Source: Bacteroidia bacterium | Lineage (GTDB): Bacteria; Bacteroidota; Bacteroidia; B-17B0; Aurantibacillaceae | Length of the DNA stretch: 64,000 nt | Direction: 5' to 3' | Assembly: GCA_014378485.1 (NCBI GenBank) | Contig: JACMNO010000013.1 | Location: 44,721 to 108,720 of the forward strand | Shown here: piece by piece, positions 25,017 to 34,740 of the stretch | Numbering within the stretch: the stretch's first letter is position 1 | How the letters are laid out: every line of letters starts with the position of its first letter | Position numbers and translations under genes: made by a program | Notes under the pieces: model-generated | What the model was told of the DNA's origin: nothing | Databases searched by the model: none | What the model saw: only the letters and a program-made list of their open reading frames with translations

Positions 25017-26291
25017 ATGGCGGTATTTAAGTTTGGTGGTGCTTCTGTAAAAGATGCAGATGGTGTAAGGAACGTGGCGTATGTTTTAAAACAATTTTCT
25101 AATGTGAAAATCTGTGTAGTTATTTCTGCCATGGGAAAAACAACTAATTCTTTGGAGCATTTAGCCAATGCTTATTTCTATAAAACTGAGGCCGCTGAGC
25201 CCATTTTAGAGGAAATAAAAACTTACCATTTTGATATTTGCAAACAGTTATTTCCAGATTTTACACATTCCATTTACACAGAACTTGAAAATACTTTTGT
25301 TGAATTGTACTGGGCCATTGAAGATGAACCAACTCAGGGATTTGACTTTGAGTATGATCAGATCGTGAGTATTGGAGAAATTATATCTACACGAATTGTT
25401 TCAGCTTATCTGAATGAAGCCGGACTTAAAAATAAATGGATGGATGTCAGAAGCTTGATTCAAACTGATAATACTTACAGGGAAGGGAAAGTGGACTTTG
25501 AATTAACTGAAGCATTAGTCAATAAAGAATTGATTCCTGCTTTTAAAGCATATGAGATCGTTGTCACTCAGGGATTCATCGGAGGAACTTCTGAAAACTT
25601 TACAACCACATTGGGCCGCGAAGGTTCTGATTACACTGCCTCTATTTTAGCCTACTGTTTAAATGCGGAAAATGTAACGATCTGGAAAGATGTTCCAGGT
25701 GTATTGAACGCTGATCCGAAATGGTTTGGGAAAACAAAAAAAATAGATGAACTTTCTTATCATGATGCCATCGAATTAACCTATTATGGAGCAACAGTCA
25801 TTCATCCTAAAACCATTAAACCGCTTCAGAACAAAAACATCCCCTTATATGTCAAATCTTTTTTAAACCCAACGGAAGAGGGCACTGTGATCAGGGATGG
25901 TGAAAAAAGATTGAACATCCCTTCTTATATATTTAAAGTAGACCAGGTTTTATTATCTATTCAGCCAAAGGATTTTTCTTTTATTGCCGAAAATAACCTG
26001 AGTTATATTTTTGAATTATTTTCCAGGCATGGTGTCAAAATAAATTTAATGCAATTATCAGCGATCAGTTTTTCAGTTTGCTGCGACGGTGACGCGGAAA
26101 AAATTAAGGCACTGGTAGAAGAATTGCAAAGTCAGTTTAAAGTATTATTTAATGCAGGACTGGAGTTAATGACTGTGCGTTATTACACGCAGGATACGAT
26201 AGATACATTGACTGCTAATAAAATAATATTATTGGAGCAGCGGAGCCGGTTTACGGTGCAGATGGTGATGAAGAATGAGATTGGCACTTAA
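25017..26291 (+). CDS. Aspartate kinase
   Basis: Phosphorylates L-aspartate, the entry step to lysine, methionine, threonine and meso-diaminopimelate; its product therefore also feeds the MurE substrate. From the ATG at 25017 (MAVFKFGGASVKDADGVRNV) the product has 424 residues. The kinase domain shows KFGGAS at the N-terminus, VVISAMGKTTNSLE and TLGREGSDYTASILAYCL; a C-terminal region of two ACT domains follows (about residues 300-424). There is no fused homoserine dehydrogenase. I rejected the TTG at 24984 because it precedes the -7 element. Confidence 0.93.
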   Translation: MAVFKFGGASVKDADGVRNVAYVLKQFSNVKICVVISAMGKTTNSLEHLANAYFYKTEAAEPILEEIKTYHFDICKQLFPDFTHSIYTELENTFVELYWAIEDEPTQGFDFEYDQIVSIGEIISTRIVSAYLNEAGLKNKWMDVRSLIQTDNTYREGKVDFELTEALVNKELIPAFKAYEIVVTQGFIGGTSENFTTTLGREGSDYTASILAYCLNAENVTIWKDVPGVLNADPKWFGKTKKIDELSYHDAIELTYYGATVIHPKTIKPLQNKNIPLYVKSFLNPTEEGTVIRDGEKRLNIPSYIFKVDQVLLSIQPKDFSFIAENNLSYIFELFSRHGVKINLMQLSAISFSVCCDGDAEKIKALVEELQSQFKVLFNAGLELMTVRYYTQDTIDTLTANKIILLEQRSRFTVQMVMKNEIGT

Positions 26292-26364
26292 TTTATTTCT
26301 TGTTGGAACTTAGCGAATATTTATTTGTAAGAAATTTTAGTTTTTTTTCTTAAATTTATCATTC

Positions 26365-27411
26365 ATGGCATCAGTAGCAGAAAACATAGGCGCTCCTCCA
26401 GGCACGTTATTTTATAACGGTGAAGAAAGAACAGATAGAATTAAAATTACTTTAATCGAGTATAATGAATCTGATTTTTTTGAACAGGAGTTTTATGACC
26501 TCTCGGATTGTCTCTCGCATGTGAAACCAAATATGATAAAATGGATCAATGTGGAGGGACTTCATAAGCCAGAATTGGTCGAGAAAATAGGGAAAATTTA
26601 CAATATTCATCCATTAACCATGGAGGATATAGTACATGTTGATCAACGCCCGAAATTCGAAGATTATGAGCATTATGTTGTAGCGATTATGAAGATGATT
26701 AGTTATGACAACAAGGTTAATGCAGAACAATTGGCCGTTATATTATGTGAAAACACTGTTATCTCTTTTCAGGAACCTGATGGCGGAGATGCGTTTGATA
26801 TTATACGGACTCGCCTTCGTCAAAGTAAAGGAAGGGTAAGGAAATTAGGTGCCGATTATTTAGCTTATGCCTTAATGGATGCCGTTGTGGATTGTTATTT
26901 TACTGCAATTGAAAAAATAGGCGATAAGATTGAAGAAATTGAAGAAGATATCATTGATGGTTCCGATAAAAAATCATTATTAGAATTATACCATCTGAAA
27001 CGGGAAATGATTTATTTACGCAAACAGGTTTGGCCAATGCGCGATATGATCAATAACATGGTTCGGTCTGAAACCATTTTAATTAATCCAACAAGTGATA
27101 TTTATTTAAGGGATTTAAGTGATCACGTGACACGTATTATTGATACTGTTGAAACCTACCGCGATTTATTATCCGGTATCATGGATATTTATTTGAGTAC
27201 TAATGCCAATAAAATGAATGAGGTCATGAAGGTATTAACCATTATGTCGTCGATATTTATACCTGTTACTTTTATTGCCGGCGTTTACGGAATGAATTTC
27301 GACAACATGCCTGAACTTCGCACACAAAATGGTTATTTCATTACCTGGGGCATCATGCTTGCAATTATCATAGGGTTGCTTATTTATTTCAAACGAAAAA
27401 AATGGATGTAA
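26365..27411 (+). CDS. corA: CorA-family magnesium/cobalt transporter
   Basis: Pentameric inner-membrane channel for Mg2+. The 348-residue product has a large N-terminal cytoplasmic domain (about residues 1-285) rich in charged helices. Two C-terminal membrane helices follow, separated by the selectivity loop GVYGMNFDNMPE, which contains the invariant GMN. It ends with the basic tail KRKKWM. Length and motif are typical. Confidence 0.96.
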   Translation: MASVAENIGAPPGTLFYNGEERTDRIKITLIEYNESDFFEQEFYDLSDCLSHVKPNMIKWINVEGLHKPELVEKIGKIYNIHPLTMEDIVHVDQRPKFEDYEHYVVAIMKMISYDNKVNAEQLAVILCENTVISFQEPDGGDAFDIIRTRLRQSKGRVRKLGADYLAYALMDAVVDCYFTAIEKIGDKIEEIEEDIIDGSDKKSLLELYHLKREMIYLRKQVWPMRDMINNMVRSETILINPTSDIYLRDLSDHVTRIIDTVETYRDLLSGIMDIYLSTNANKMNEVMKVLTIMSSIFIPVTFIAGVYGMNFDNMPELRTQNGYFITWGIMLAIIIGLLIYFKRKKWM

Positions 27412-27511
27412 TATTTTGGTATAATGTGAAGTAAGAATGATAGAAGTAATTTTTTTATTTTAATAATATCACGACCAAAAGAGCGTTTTCTTAAATGAAG
27501 GCCTTTTTTGT

Positions 27512-28477
27512 TTATATGCGGCTCATATTATAATAGATCCTTAGCCCAACACCATGCTGAAGTTTAAATTCCGGATTATATCCCAAACTTATTCGGTCAT
27601 AAGATGGATTGTATAATAACTGAACGGTATACCTTGGGTTAATGGTTAAATGAAGGCCAAATCCGGCAACTGCTCCAATGCCAGCGCCAATTAAATATTT
27701 TTTGCTGTAAAAGTTATAAGGCGGCTGATTATAAACATTCATTAAGTCAATAGTAAAATTGTTTGAACCCCCATTTTGATCGCTGCTTAAAATTGCTTGA
27801 TTTTTTTGCGCCTTTGATAATATAATATTGAGACCCCCTTCCACCATGAATTTTAATTTTTCATTTTTCCCGATAATTCTTTGGTACCCGAGTTGAAACA
27901 TTAATCTTTGTTCAGCGCCTACAATTGTAAATTCATTAACCTTTGCCTGGTTCAGTAAGCCGTTGGTTTTGGTGGCCGAACTAATTGTAAATTTTCCGTT
28001 TACCAATAATTTGGAACCATTTATATTTAAAGTGATGTTTGCTTTTTTGTTGATCTGATACCTTGTATTCAAACCAACCATGTATGTTGTTGTGTACCTT
28101 AAATTGATTGGCATATTCTGCTGATTAAAATACCAGTCCCCATGATTGACATTTAGAAGCTGTGCGATATAATCTATCCCGCCATTAGCGCCTCCATAAA
28201 TATTTACTAGTTGATTATAAAGAATGCTGTTAGCAAAGGTATTTCTTTGGCCGTTTTCATCAAAGCCGTAACCATCATAAATGTAAGCTGTGTTTTGGTT
28301 GGCCCAGAGAGCACCGATGTACAGGCCCGCGTGAAAGCCTTTACTTGAATAAATAAAATTATTAGCACTCGTGTCATTTGTTTCTGATCCCTCTTCCTGT
28401 GCTTTAATGCTGAGGGAAGCAATAAATAGCATGGTTATTAGAAGTAAGGAAGCCCTTAACTGAAATTTCATATTCAA
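27512..28477 (-). CDS. Predicted outer-membrane beta-barrel protein
   Basis: A 321-residue protein of unknown function. A signal peptide (LLLITMLFIASLSIKAQ) is followed by alternating hydrophobic and polar strands with aromatic ends. Examples are AGLYIGALWANQN, YMVGLNTRYQINKKANITLN, LMFQLGYQRIIG and a final strand GVGLRIYYNMSRI ending close to an aromatic, all typical of small outer-membrane barrels. It lies 43 bases downstream of the ECF sigma gene on the same strand, so the sigma factor may control it. No catalytic motif is seen. Confidence 0.7.
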   Translation of the reverse strand: MNMKFQLRASLLLITMLFIASLSIKAQEEGSETNDTSANNFIYSSKGFHAGLYIGALWANQNTAYIYDGYGFDENGQRNTFANSILYNQLVNIYGGANGGIDYIAQLLNVNHGDWYFNQQNMPINLRYTTTYMVGLNTRYQINKKANITLNINGSKLLVNGKFTISSATKTNGLLNQAKVNEFTIVGAEQRLMFQLGYQRIIGKNEKLKFMVEGGLNIILSKAQKNQAILSSDQNGGSNNFTIDLMNVYNQPPYNFYSKKYLIGAGIGAVAGFGLHLTINPRYTVQLLYNPSYDRISLGYNPEFKLQHGVGLRIYYNMSRI

Positions 28478-28519
28478 AAATAGGCTTATTTATTTATTTT
28501 TCTATATGAAAGAAATATT

Positions 28520-29017
28520 TTAACGGTTGATGGCTAACATCAGTTGTTTACGTGCTAAAAAAATTCGGCTTTTTATTGTTCCTAACGGCAATTGCATTTC
28601 CTGTGCGATCTCATCATATCTGTAACCGGTGTAGTATCTTGTAAAAGGAATTTTGTATTGATCCTCAAGATTTTCTATTTTTTTTAGAATATCCTTTGCT
28701 GCTAATCTCGACTCGGTAATATCCTGATAGTTATTTTTAAACGCTCGGGCCATTGCCATATCAGCATTGGTTTGTATAATCTGTCGTGTTTTTACTGCAC
28801 GTCGGTATGAATTGATAAATGTGTTTTTCATGATCGTAAACAACCATGCCTTTAAATTAGTGCTATCCTCAAATTTTTCACGATAAGTAATAGCTTTCAC
28901 ATAAGTATCTTGCGTCAAGTCTAACGCATCTTCTTTGTTCCTTGTCAAACTTAAAGCAAAATTTTTTAAAGATTGCTTTTCATTTAAAATACGAGTATTA
29001 AATTCAATTGCTGTCAT
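28520..29017 (-). CDS. ECF-type RNA polymerase sigma factor
   Basis: Alternative sigma factor of the extracytoplasmic-function group. The 165-residue product has region 2 (NKEDALDLTQDTYVKAITYR, LKAWLFTIMKNTFINSYRR, about residues 25-75) and region 4 with a helix-turn-helix (YRYDEIAQEMQLPLGTIKSR, about 130-150). No anti-sigma gene is adjacent; the gene downstream encodes a predicted outer-membrane barrel. The upstream spacer has two tandem repeats that overlap a candidate promoter, suggesting autoregulation. Confidence 0.92.
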   Translation of the reverse strand: MTAIEFNTRILNEKQSLKNFALSLTRNKEDALDLTQDTYVKAITYREKFEDSTNLKAWLFTIMKNTFINSYRRAVKTRQIIQTNADMAMARAFKNNYQDITESRLAAKDILKKIENLEDQYKIPFTRYYTGYRYDEIAQEMQLPLGTIKSRIFLARKQLMLAINR

Positions 29018-29029
29018 AATAATTTGTTT

Positions 29030-29104
29030 TGTTTAATGAAAACCTATAATGGCTAAACAAAATTAGTTAATGTTTAACGAAAACAAGTATTTATTAAACA
29101 AAAT
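29030..29104 (-). promoter_or_regulatory. Tandem 34-base sites over the sigma-factor promoter
   Basis: The pattern TGTTTAAyGAAAAC-N10-TAAACAAAAT occurs twice, at 29030-29063 and 29071-29104, 41 bases apart. Each is itself an inverted pair (TGTTTA/TAAACA). On the minus strand TAATTTTG at 29065-29058 fits the -7 consensus with a TTG 18 bases upstream, so both copies overlap the promoter. The rest of this 309-base spacer holds only the candidate lysS promoter. Confidence 0.5.
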
Positions 29105-29235
29105 ATTTTAAAAATTCGTAACGTATTGATTTATAGTATATTGAATTTTATACCTCTGTGGTTATTTTCCGTTAACTCTCAACTTTTTATATGAATTTAG
29201 ATATTACAATATTTCTTATTTAAGTGGTAAAACGA

Positions 29236-29270
29236 TTTGATATTTAATAAATTGTGAATAGATAGGTTTG
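29236..29270 (+). promoter_or_regulatory. Weak candidate promoter of lysS
   Basis: TTTG at 29236 and TAGGTTTG at 29263. The -7 match is full, but the 23-base spacing is longer than usual. Confidence 0.3.
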
Positions 29271-29326
29271 ATATCGCTACCAACATAGATTAGGATTTAG
29301 TTAACTTCGGGCAAAAATAATCAAAC

Positions 29327-30865
29327 ATGTTTCAAGAACTAAGTGAGCAAGAAGAACTAAGAAGAGAGAAATTAACTGAGCTAAAAAAATTAGGAATTAA
29401 CCCTTATCCTGCTGAAGAATTTAAAATCAATGTAACCGCTCAGGATATAAAAGATAATTATGAGCGCGATAAATTAAATTATAAAGACATTACACTTGCA
29501 GGCCGTGTGATGAGTGTTCGAGATATGGGTAAAGCTGCTTTTGCAGTAATACAGGATAGTACAGAGCGTATCCAAATCTATGTTCGTCGTGATGATATCT
29601 GCCCGGGTGAAGACAAAACCATGTACGATATTGTTTGGAAAAAATTAATTGACTTAGGCGATATCATTGGTATTGAAGGATATGTGTTTACAACCAAAAC
29701 CGGTGAAACATCCATTCATGTGACTACATTTAAATTATTAACTAAATCTTTAAAGCCATTGCCTGTTGTAAAAACTGATGCGGATGGAAAAGCCTTTGAT
29801 GAAGTTACGGATCCTGAGTTTCGTTACCGTCAGCGTTATGTTGATTTAATAATTAATCCAAGCGTTAAAAAAACGTTTGAACAACGCACAAAAATTATTT
29901 CTTCCATTCGTAATTTCTTAAACGACCACGGAGCTTTAGAAGTAGATACCCCTGTATTGCAATCTATACCTGGTGGTGCGGCAGCACGTCCTTTCTTAAC
30001 ACATCACAATGCCCTGGATATGCCATTGTATTTGCGCATTGCCAATGAGTTATATTTAAAGCGTTTAATAGTAGGCGGTTTTGATTGGGTGTATGAATTC
30101 AGTCGTAACTTCAGAAACGAAGGTATGGATAGAACTCATAATCCTGAATTTACCGTATTAGAATTTTACGCAGCTTACCGCGATTATTTTTGGATGATGA
30201 ATACCACGGAAAAATTATTAGAAAAAATTGCGATGGATTTGCATGGTACTACTGAATTAACTGTTGGTGACAAATCTATTAGTTTTGCCCCACCATTTAA
30301 ACGCATCACCATTATGGATGCCATTAAAGAAAATACCGGCATTGATGTCAGTAAAATGGATGAAGCGGGTTTAAGGGCAGTGTGCAAACAGTTACACATA
30401 GAAATTGATGAATCGATGGGTAAAGCTAAATTGATCGACACGCTTTTTGGAGAAAAATGTGAAGGGAATTATATTCAACCAACTTTTATTACAGATTACC
30501 CGGTGGAAATGAGCCCTTTAACTAAGAAACACAGAACAGAAGAAGGTTTAGTGGAGCGTTTTGAATTAATGATCAATGGGAAAGAAATTGCAAATGCATA
30601 TTCTGAATTAAATGATCCGATCGATCAGCGTGAGCGTTTTGAAGAGCAGGTGAAATTAATGGAACGCGGTGATGATGAGGCCATGTTTATTGATTACGAT
30701 TTTTTGCGCGCTCTTGAATATGGAATGCCACCAACGGCCGGTATTGGTTTCGGTATCGATCGTTTATGCATGCTACTTACCAATCAACCATCTATACAGG
30801 ATGTTCTATTGTTTCCTCAAATGCGACCTGAGCGTAAGCCGGAGGAAGTTGAGACACAGCCATAG
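29327..30865 (+). CDS. lysS: Lysyl-tRNA synthetase, class II
   Basis: Charges tRNA(Lys) with lysine. The 512-residue product has an N-terminal OB-fold anticodon-binding domain (ITLAGRVMSVRDMGKAAFAV, about residues 52-150) and the class II catalytic core. Motif 2 is FSRNFRNEGMDRTHNPEF (about 252-270) and motif 3 is GIGFGIDRLCMLL (about 480). The length is normal. It stands alone, convergent with nothing and followed by a small lipoprotein gene 73 bases later. Confidence 0.97.
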   Translation: MFQELSEQEELRREKLTELKKLGINPYPAEEFKINVTAQDIKDNYERDKLNYKDITLAGRVMSVRDMGKAAFAVIQDSTERIQIYVRRDDICPGEDKTMYDIVWKKLIDLGDIIGIEGYVFTTKTGETSIHVTTFKLLTKSLKPLPVVKTDADGKAFDEVTDPEFRYRQRYVDLIINPSVKKTFEQRTKIISSIRNFLNDHGALEVDTPVLQSIPGGAAARPFLTHHNALDMPLYLRIANELYLKRLIVGGFDWVYEFSRNFRNEGMDRTHNPEFTVLEFYAAYRDYFWMMNTTEKLLEKIAMDLHGTTELTVGDKSISFAPPFKRITIMDAIKENTGIDVSKMDEAGLRAVCKQLHIEIDESMGKAKLIDTLFGEKCEGNYIQPTFITDYPVEMSPLTKKHRTEEGLVERFELMINGKEIANAYSELNDPIDQRERFEEQVKLMERGDDEAMFIDYDFLRALEYGMPPTAGIGFGIDRLCMLLTNQPSIQDVLLFPQMRPERKPEEVETQP

Positions 30866-30938
30866 GCGCTAAACTGAGTAAAGGTAAACTAAAGCGATCT
30901 GATTTTAAAATTTAACGGAAGAAATAGAAAAATAATTT

Positions 30939-31475
30939 ATGAATAAAACAATATTTTATAGTTTGCTTATAGTGGCTTTGGGAATTTTTTCCTGTAGGGA
31001 AACGCCTAAAGTAGAAGAGAAGAAAAAACCTCGTATTTTTCCTGAGTACAGTGAAGCCCTTGATGAGATCATTCGTTCTAAAGAGGGTGTGATCAGGGGA
31101 ATTGATTTAAACAGTGCGGCTTCCGTCATCACTAAAGCTGAAACAAAACAACCATCAGAAGTGGATCACGATTACCTTTATTTTGAATACGAGATTGATA
31201 GCATCACCAGTTATTCTGTGGCTTACAACTTAAAGAATGATAGTCTGGATGAAGTTGATGTGGAAATTGATTGTAATGATCTTGATTTAAGCGCACGTTT
31301 ATTTAACGACTTAAAGACCTATTACGAAAAAAAATTACCTAACCCTACAGAAGATAAAGGCTTTGTGGTTTATAATTGTTTTGAAGGCCAGCGAAAACCC
31401 TTTGTTGTTTCTTTAACAGATAATAGTACTCCAACAAAAGGAATTATTAACCTCGTAATTTACAGGGATAAGTAA
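30939..31475 (+). CDS. Small lipoprotein of unknown function
   Basis: A 178-residue predicted lipoprotein. A hydrophobic signal (IFYSLLIVALGIFSC) ends in a lipobox with cysteine near residue 19, followed by a charged linker (RETPKVEEKKKPR). The mature part is acidic with EYEIDSITSYSVAYNL and VEIDCNDLDLSARLF. I do not recognise a domain. It is convergent with the gene at 31478. Confidence 0.65.
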   Translation: MNKTIFYSLLIVALGIFSCRETPKVEEKKKPRIFPEYSEALDEIIRSKEGVIRGIDLNSAASVITKAETKQPSEVDHDYLYFEYEIDSITSYSVAYNLKNDSLDEVDVEIDCNDLDLSARLFNDLKTYYEKKLPNPTEDKGFVVYNCFEGQRKPFVVSLTDNSTPTKGIINLVIYRDK

Positions 31476-31477
31476 TT

Positions 31478-32467
31478 TTAGTACCTATAAAACAACTTCA
31501 CAATCCTGATTGTTTTTTCATTTGGATCACGGATGATATAAGAATTTACTTTTTTATTTACGTCTGTAACATAGCTGATCTCTTTCAGAAGTATTCCGTT
31601 TTTAAATTGTTTTTCGGTTAACAAACAATCGTTTGCATCATAATCGTATGTTCTAAGCTGCTCCAGTTCCCCGTTACTATTGCTTTTATAAGTAGCCTTT
31701 GTTAACTGCCCTTTTGCATTGTAAGTAAAAGCGCTGTTTTGTGTAATCCAAGCCACTGTATATTGTTCATTGATGCTGACTGATTTTTTAGAATCATTCA
31801 ACGTATAGATAATTTCTTTGTAGGGCCTTCCTTCATCATTCAGACAGGTTTTTTTATATTGGTTCTTGCTTGTTGTTTGGTATGAGTAACTTTCAGAGCT
31901 AATCAGGTATTGCCCACCTAACCGGAATTCAGATTTATTTTCAGATATATTGGTTTCTTTATAACGTTTTTCTTTTTCTACTTTTTCATCAATGGTGTAA
32001 TCATAATAATAGCTTTCATAGTAAGTTCCATCATTGTAACGCTTTAGTTTTAATAGATAATCGGTATTGTAAAAATAGGTGGTTGAAACAGTATCATACA
32101 CATATTCATTTTTCGTGTAAGTGTACCCATTACTCACTAATTTACGTCGGTTGTATTTCGGTCCTGAATGAAATTCTTTCTGTATCACTTTAATAATAGA
32201 GGTATAATAAAAGCGAGTCAATAAACCAGTAGAATTAAATTCATAATAGTTAAGTAATCCTTTGTCTACAGCAACCTGCATATCTTTTTTATCAATAATA
32301 TCAAAGGTGATAGATTTGATGCCCTGTGATTTAATGTACTCCGTATTAAAAGGTAACTGACTTTCAAACGCAGTTTCGGCTGTTGGGATTAAAGTTTGAG
32401 AATTAAGTTTTGGGTTATAAGTGATGAGATATAAGAGAATTAGGAGAAATAATTTGGTAGTATGTAT
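31478..32467 (-). CDS. Secreted protein of unknown function; start codon unclear
   Basis: The ORF track runs from 32725, overlapping the DUF255 gene by 107 bases, but the first 85 codons read through spacer and a palindromic repeat (giving FDPPVGGVEQK). A typical signal peptide begins at HTTKLFLLILLYLITYNPKLNSQ, yet no ATG, GTG or TTG lies in frame just before it. The codon in the right place (32467-32465) is ATA. If that were ATG, a normal 329-residue exported protein would result. The mature part is rich in Tyr, Lys and Asn with short beta-like segments (AFTYNAKGQLTKATYK) and no domain I recognise. A TTG at about 32638 is an alternative start. Confidence 0.6.
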   Translation of the reverse strand: MHTTKLFLLILLYLITYNPKLNSQTLIPTAETAFESQLPFNTEYIKSQGIKSITFDIIDKKDMQVAVDKGLLNYYEFNSTGLLTRFYYTSIIKVIQKEFHSGPKYNRRKLVSNGYTYTKNEYVYDTVSTTYFYNTDYLLKLKRYNDGTYYESYYYDYTIDEKVEKEKRYKETNISENKSEFRLGGQYLISSESYSYQTTSKNQYKKTCLNDEGRPYKEIIYTLNDSKKSVSINEQYTVAWITQNSAFTYNAKGQLTKATYKSNSNGELEQLRTYDYDANDCLLTEKQFKNGILLKEISYVTDVNKKVNSYIIRDPNEKTIRIVKLFYRY

Positions 32468-32527
32468 TAAACAATGAGATTGAACACGTGTGTTGTTTGT
32501 AGAACAATGTTTCGTTAAGGGTTTTTG

Positions 32528-32554
32528 TTCGACTCCGCCAACTGGCGGATCGAA
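32528..32554. repeat. TCCGCCA/TGGCGGA palindromic repeat
   Basis: TTCGAcTCCGCCA-ac-TGGCGGATCGAA, a hairpin with one bulge, in the spacer upstream of the secreted-protein gene. A decayed copy (CTGCCAACTAGCGGA) can be seen in the ftsA-ftsZ spacer near 816-831. Confidence 0.65.
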
Positions 32555-32618
32555 TTGCTTAACAAAATGATAGTGATTGCCTGATAGGAAGTTGAAGCCT
32601 ATTTTTGAATAATTTATA

Positions 32619-34631
32619 TTATGTAGTACGTTCTTCAATTTGTTGAAGCGCCCCCTTAACAGATTCTGTTGGTAATAAGCAGGTGTTGTTTGTACAAACG
32701 TAAATGAGTGTCTGTCCATCAACATACCTGCTTTTTAGCAAGGGCAAATCGGATGGGGTATCGCTTAAAGCAAATATCACATTTGGAGGGCTTTGTTTGT
32801 AGAACAATGACATTTTTTCATTAACACTTTTACCAACAATCACCACTTCGGTTTGCGATTTTAGTAACTGCAATAAAAGTAACGCCCAATTACTATAACC
32901 TGGTCCATACCCTTCAATTTCCTTAATTACTGATTTTAAAAGACTTTCCGAGATATTTCTGTAATGAGCATCTTCAAAATAAATAGATAATTTATATAAA
33001 TTAATGGCCATTTGAGAACCTGATGATGGGATTACATTATCACTCCATTCCGCTTTTCGCACCACTAATTTTTCTTCAGAGGAGTCAGTGAAGAAAAAAG
33101 TTTGTTGCTTCTCATCATAAAAATAACGAAGCGTGTAATCGGCCAGGGCTTTTGCTTTCTTTAACCATTCTTCATTAGCCGTAATTAAATACACCTCCAT
33201 AAAAGCATCTATGACAAAAGCATAATCTTCCAGAAACCCTGAGATCTGCGTTTTATTATTTATGACCCGAAGTAATTTCGAGTTTTCTTTGCAGTAATTT
33301 TTGAGCAAATAGTTTGCATTAGCTAAAGCTAATTTCTTAAATTTTTCATCATTAAAAACAAGGTAGGCGCCTGCTAAAGCCTTACACAGTAATCCATTCC
33401 AGGATGCAAGAATCTTATTATCCAATCCGGGTTTCACTCTTTTTTCACGAATCTTCAGCAAAACGGCATTACAGTTTTTTATTTTTTCCTGAAGTTCAGT
33501 AACCGATAAATGATGTTTTAAGGCTATTACTTTTTCATCCGTATCACGCATTAAAATATAGTTTTCATCTTCCCAGTATCCAACATCATTCACACAATAG
33601 TAATCAGCAAATAATTCAAAGTCATCTTTCAATAGCTTATGCAATTCTTCTTTTTGCCACACGTAGTATTTTCCTTCAATGCCTTCACTATCAGCATCCA
33701 ATGCCGAATAAAAACCAAATTCAGAATTGGTCAGCTCCCGCTCAATAAATTCAATAGTTTCATAAACTACGTTTTTGTAAAGCTCATTAGGATTTTGTTT
33801 ATATGCCTGTGTATATAACTGCACTAATTGAGCATTGTCATAAAGCATTTTTTCAAAATGCGGCACTTTCCAAAACAGATCTGTGCTGTATCTTGCAAAT
33901 CCTCCTCCTATTTGGTCGTAAATGCCACCCCATGCCATGCGGGTTAATGTAAGATCCAGGTGTTTTTTTATGGCAGAATCATTTTCAAAATAATTGTAAT
34001 TCAATAAGAACAAATAATTATTCGGCAAAGGAAATTTTGGTGCACGATTTGGTCCACCATATTCTGTATCAAAAGATTGCTTCCATTTGGATAAAGAATT
34101 ATTCAGCGTTTGAATTGAGAAATCCAGATCATTTTTTTCTTTAGGGATCTCTAATTGTTCTAAACCATCCGTTAAATGTGTCGCATATTCATATGCTTTA
34201 TCGGGATCCTTTTTATAAAGATCAGCAAGGTTTTCCAATATATTGATCCATTGTTGTTTTGGAAAATAAGTTCCTCCATAAATTGGTCTTCCATCAGGCA
34301 ATGCAAAACAATTTAAAGGCCAGCCTCCTTGCCCTGTCATTAGTTGAACTGCGCCCATGTAAACCATATCAATATCAGGGCGTTCTTCACGGTCTACTTT
34401 TATGTTGATGAAGTTTGAATTCATGATTTCAGCTACCTGCTCATTTTCAAAACTTTCATGTTCCATCACATGGCACCAATGGCATGCACTGTAGCCGATA
34501 CTTATTAATATAAGTTTATTTTCTTTTTTAGCCAGTTCCAGAGTTTCTTCATTCCATGCGTACCAGTTCACAGGATTGTTTGCATGTTGAAGTAAGTAAG
34601 GGCTGCTTTCTTTTATTAAATTATTTGACAT
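32619..34631 (-). CDS. DUF255 thioredoxin-fold protein (YyaL/SPATA20 family)
   Basis: A 670-residue protein with an N-terminal thioredoxin-like domain ([18 protein letters not shown], then [14 protein letters not shown] with a CxxC near residues 50-53, and [15 protein letters not shown]). A long alpha/alpha-barrel region like glycoside-hydrolase-type folds follows ([48 protein letters not shown]). The family is widespread and its function is not established. The CHWC pair is intact. No partner genes are adjacent; the 3' end overlaps the ORF track's version of the downstream gene. Confidence 0.92.
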   Translation of the reverse strand: MSNNLIKESSPYLLQHANNPVNWYAWNEETLELAKKENKLILISIGYSACHWCHVMEHESFENEQVAEIMNSNFINIKVDREERPDIDMVYMGAVQLMTGQGGWPLNCFALPDGRPIYGGTYFPKQQWINILENLADLYKKDPDKAYEYATHLTDGLEQLEIPKEKNDLDFSIQTLNNSLSKWKQSFDTEYGGPNRAPKFPLPNNYLFLLNYNYFENDSAIKKHLDLTLTRMAWGGIYDQIGGGFARYSTDLFWKVPHFEKMLYDNAQLVQLYTQAYKQNPNELYKNVVYETIEFIERELTNSEFGFYSALDADSEGIEGKYYVWQKEELHKLLKDDFELFADYYCVNDVGYWEDENYILMRDTDEKVIALKHHLSVTELQEKIKNCNAVLLKIREKRVKPGLDNKILASWNGLLCKALAGAYLVFNDEKFKKLALANANYLLKNYCKENSKLLRVINNKTQISGFLEDYAFVIDAFMEVYLITANEEWLKKAKALADYTLRYFYDEKQQTFFFTDSSEEKLVVRKAEWSDNVIPSSGSQMAINLYKLSIYFEDAHYRNISESLLKSVIKEIEGYGPGYSNWALLLLQLLKSQTEVVIVGKSVNEKMSLFYKQSPPNVIFALSDTPSDLPLLKSRYVDGQTLIYVCTNNTCLLPTESVKGALQQIEERTT

Positions 34632-34645
34632 AGTTCCGTTATGAT

Positions 34646-34728
34646 TAGTTACGAATTAAATGCGAATATACTAATCCGAATCGGCCAAGTGTTTGCACCG
34701 ATTCGTATATTCGTGTAGATTCGTAATT
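34646..34728. repeat. ACGAAT/ATTCGT long imperfect palindrome
   Basis: Left arm TTACGAATTAAATGCGAATA with TACTAATCCGAATCGG; right arm CCGATTCGTATATTCGTGTA with GATTCGTAAT. The arms pair over about 30 bases with few mismatches. It fills the spacer between the DUF255 gene start and the hydrolase gene end. I know this composition as a repeated intergenic element in Bacteroidota. Confidence 0.65.
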
Positions 34729-34740
34729 ATAATATTGTAT

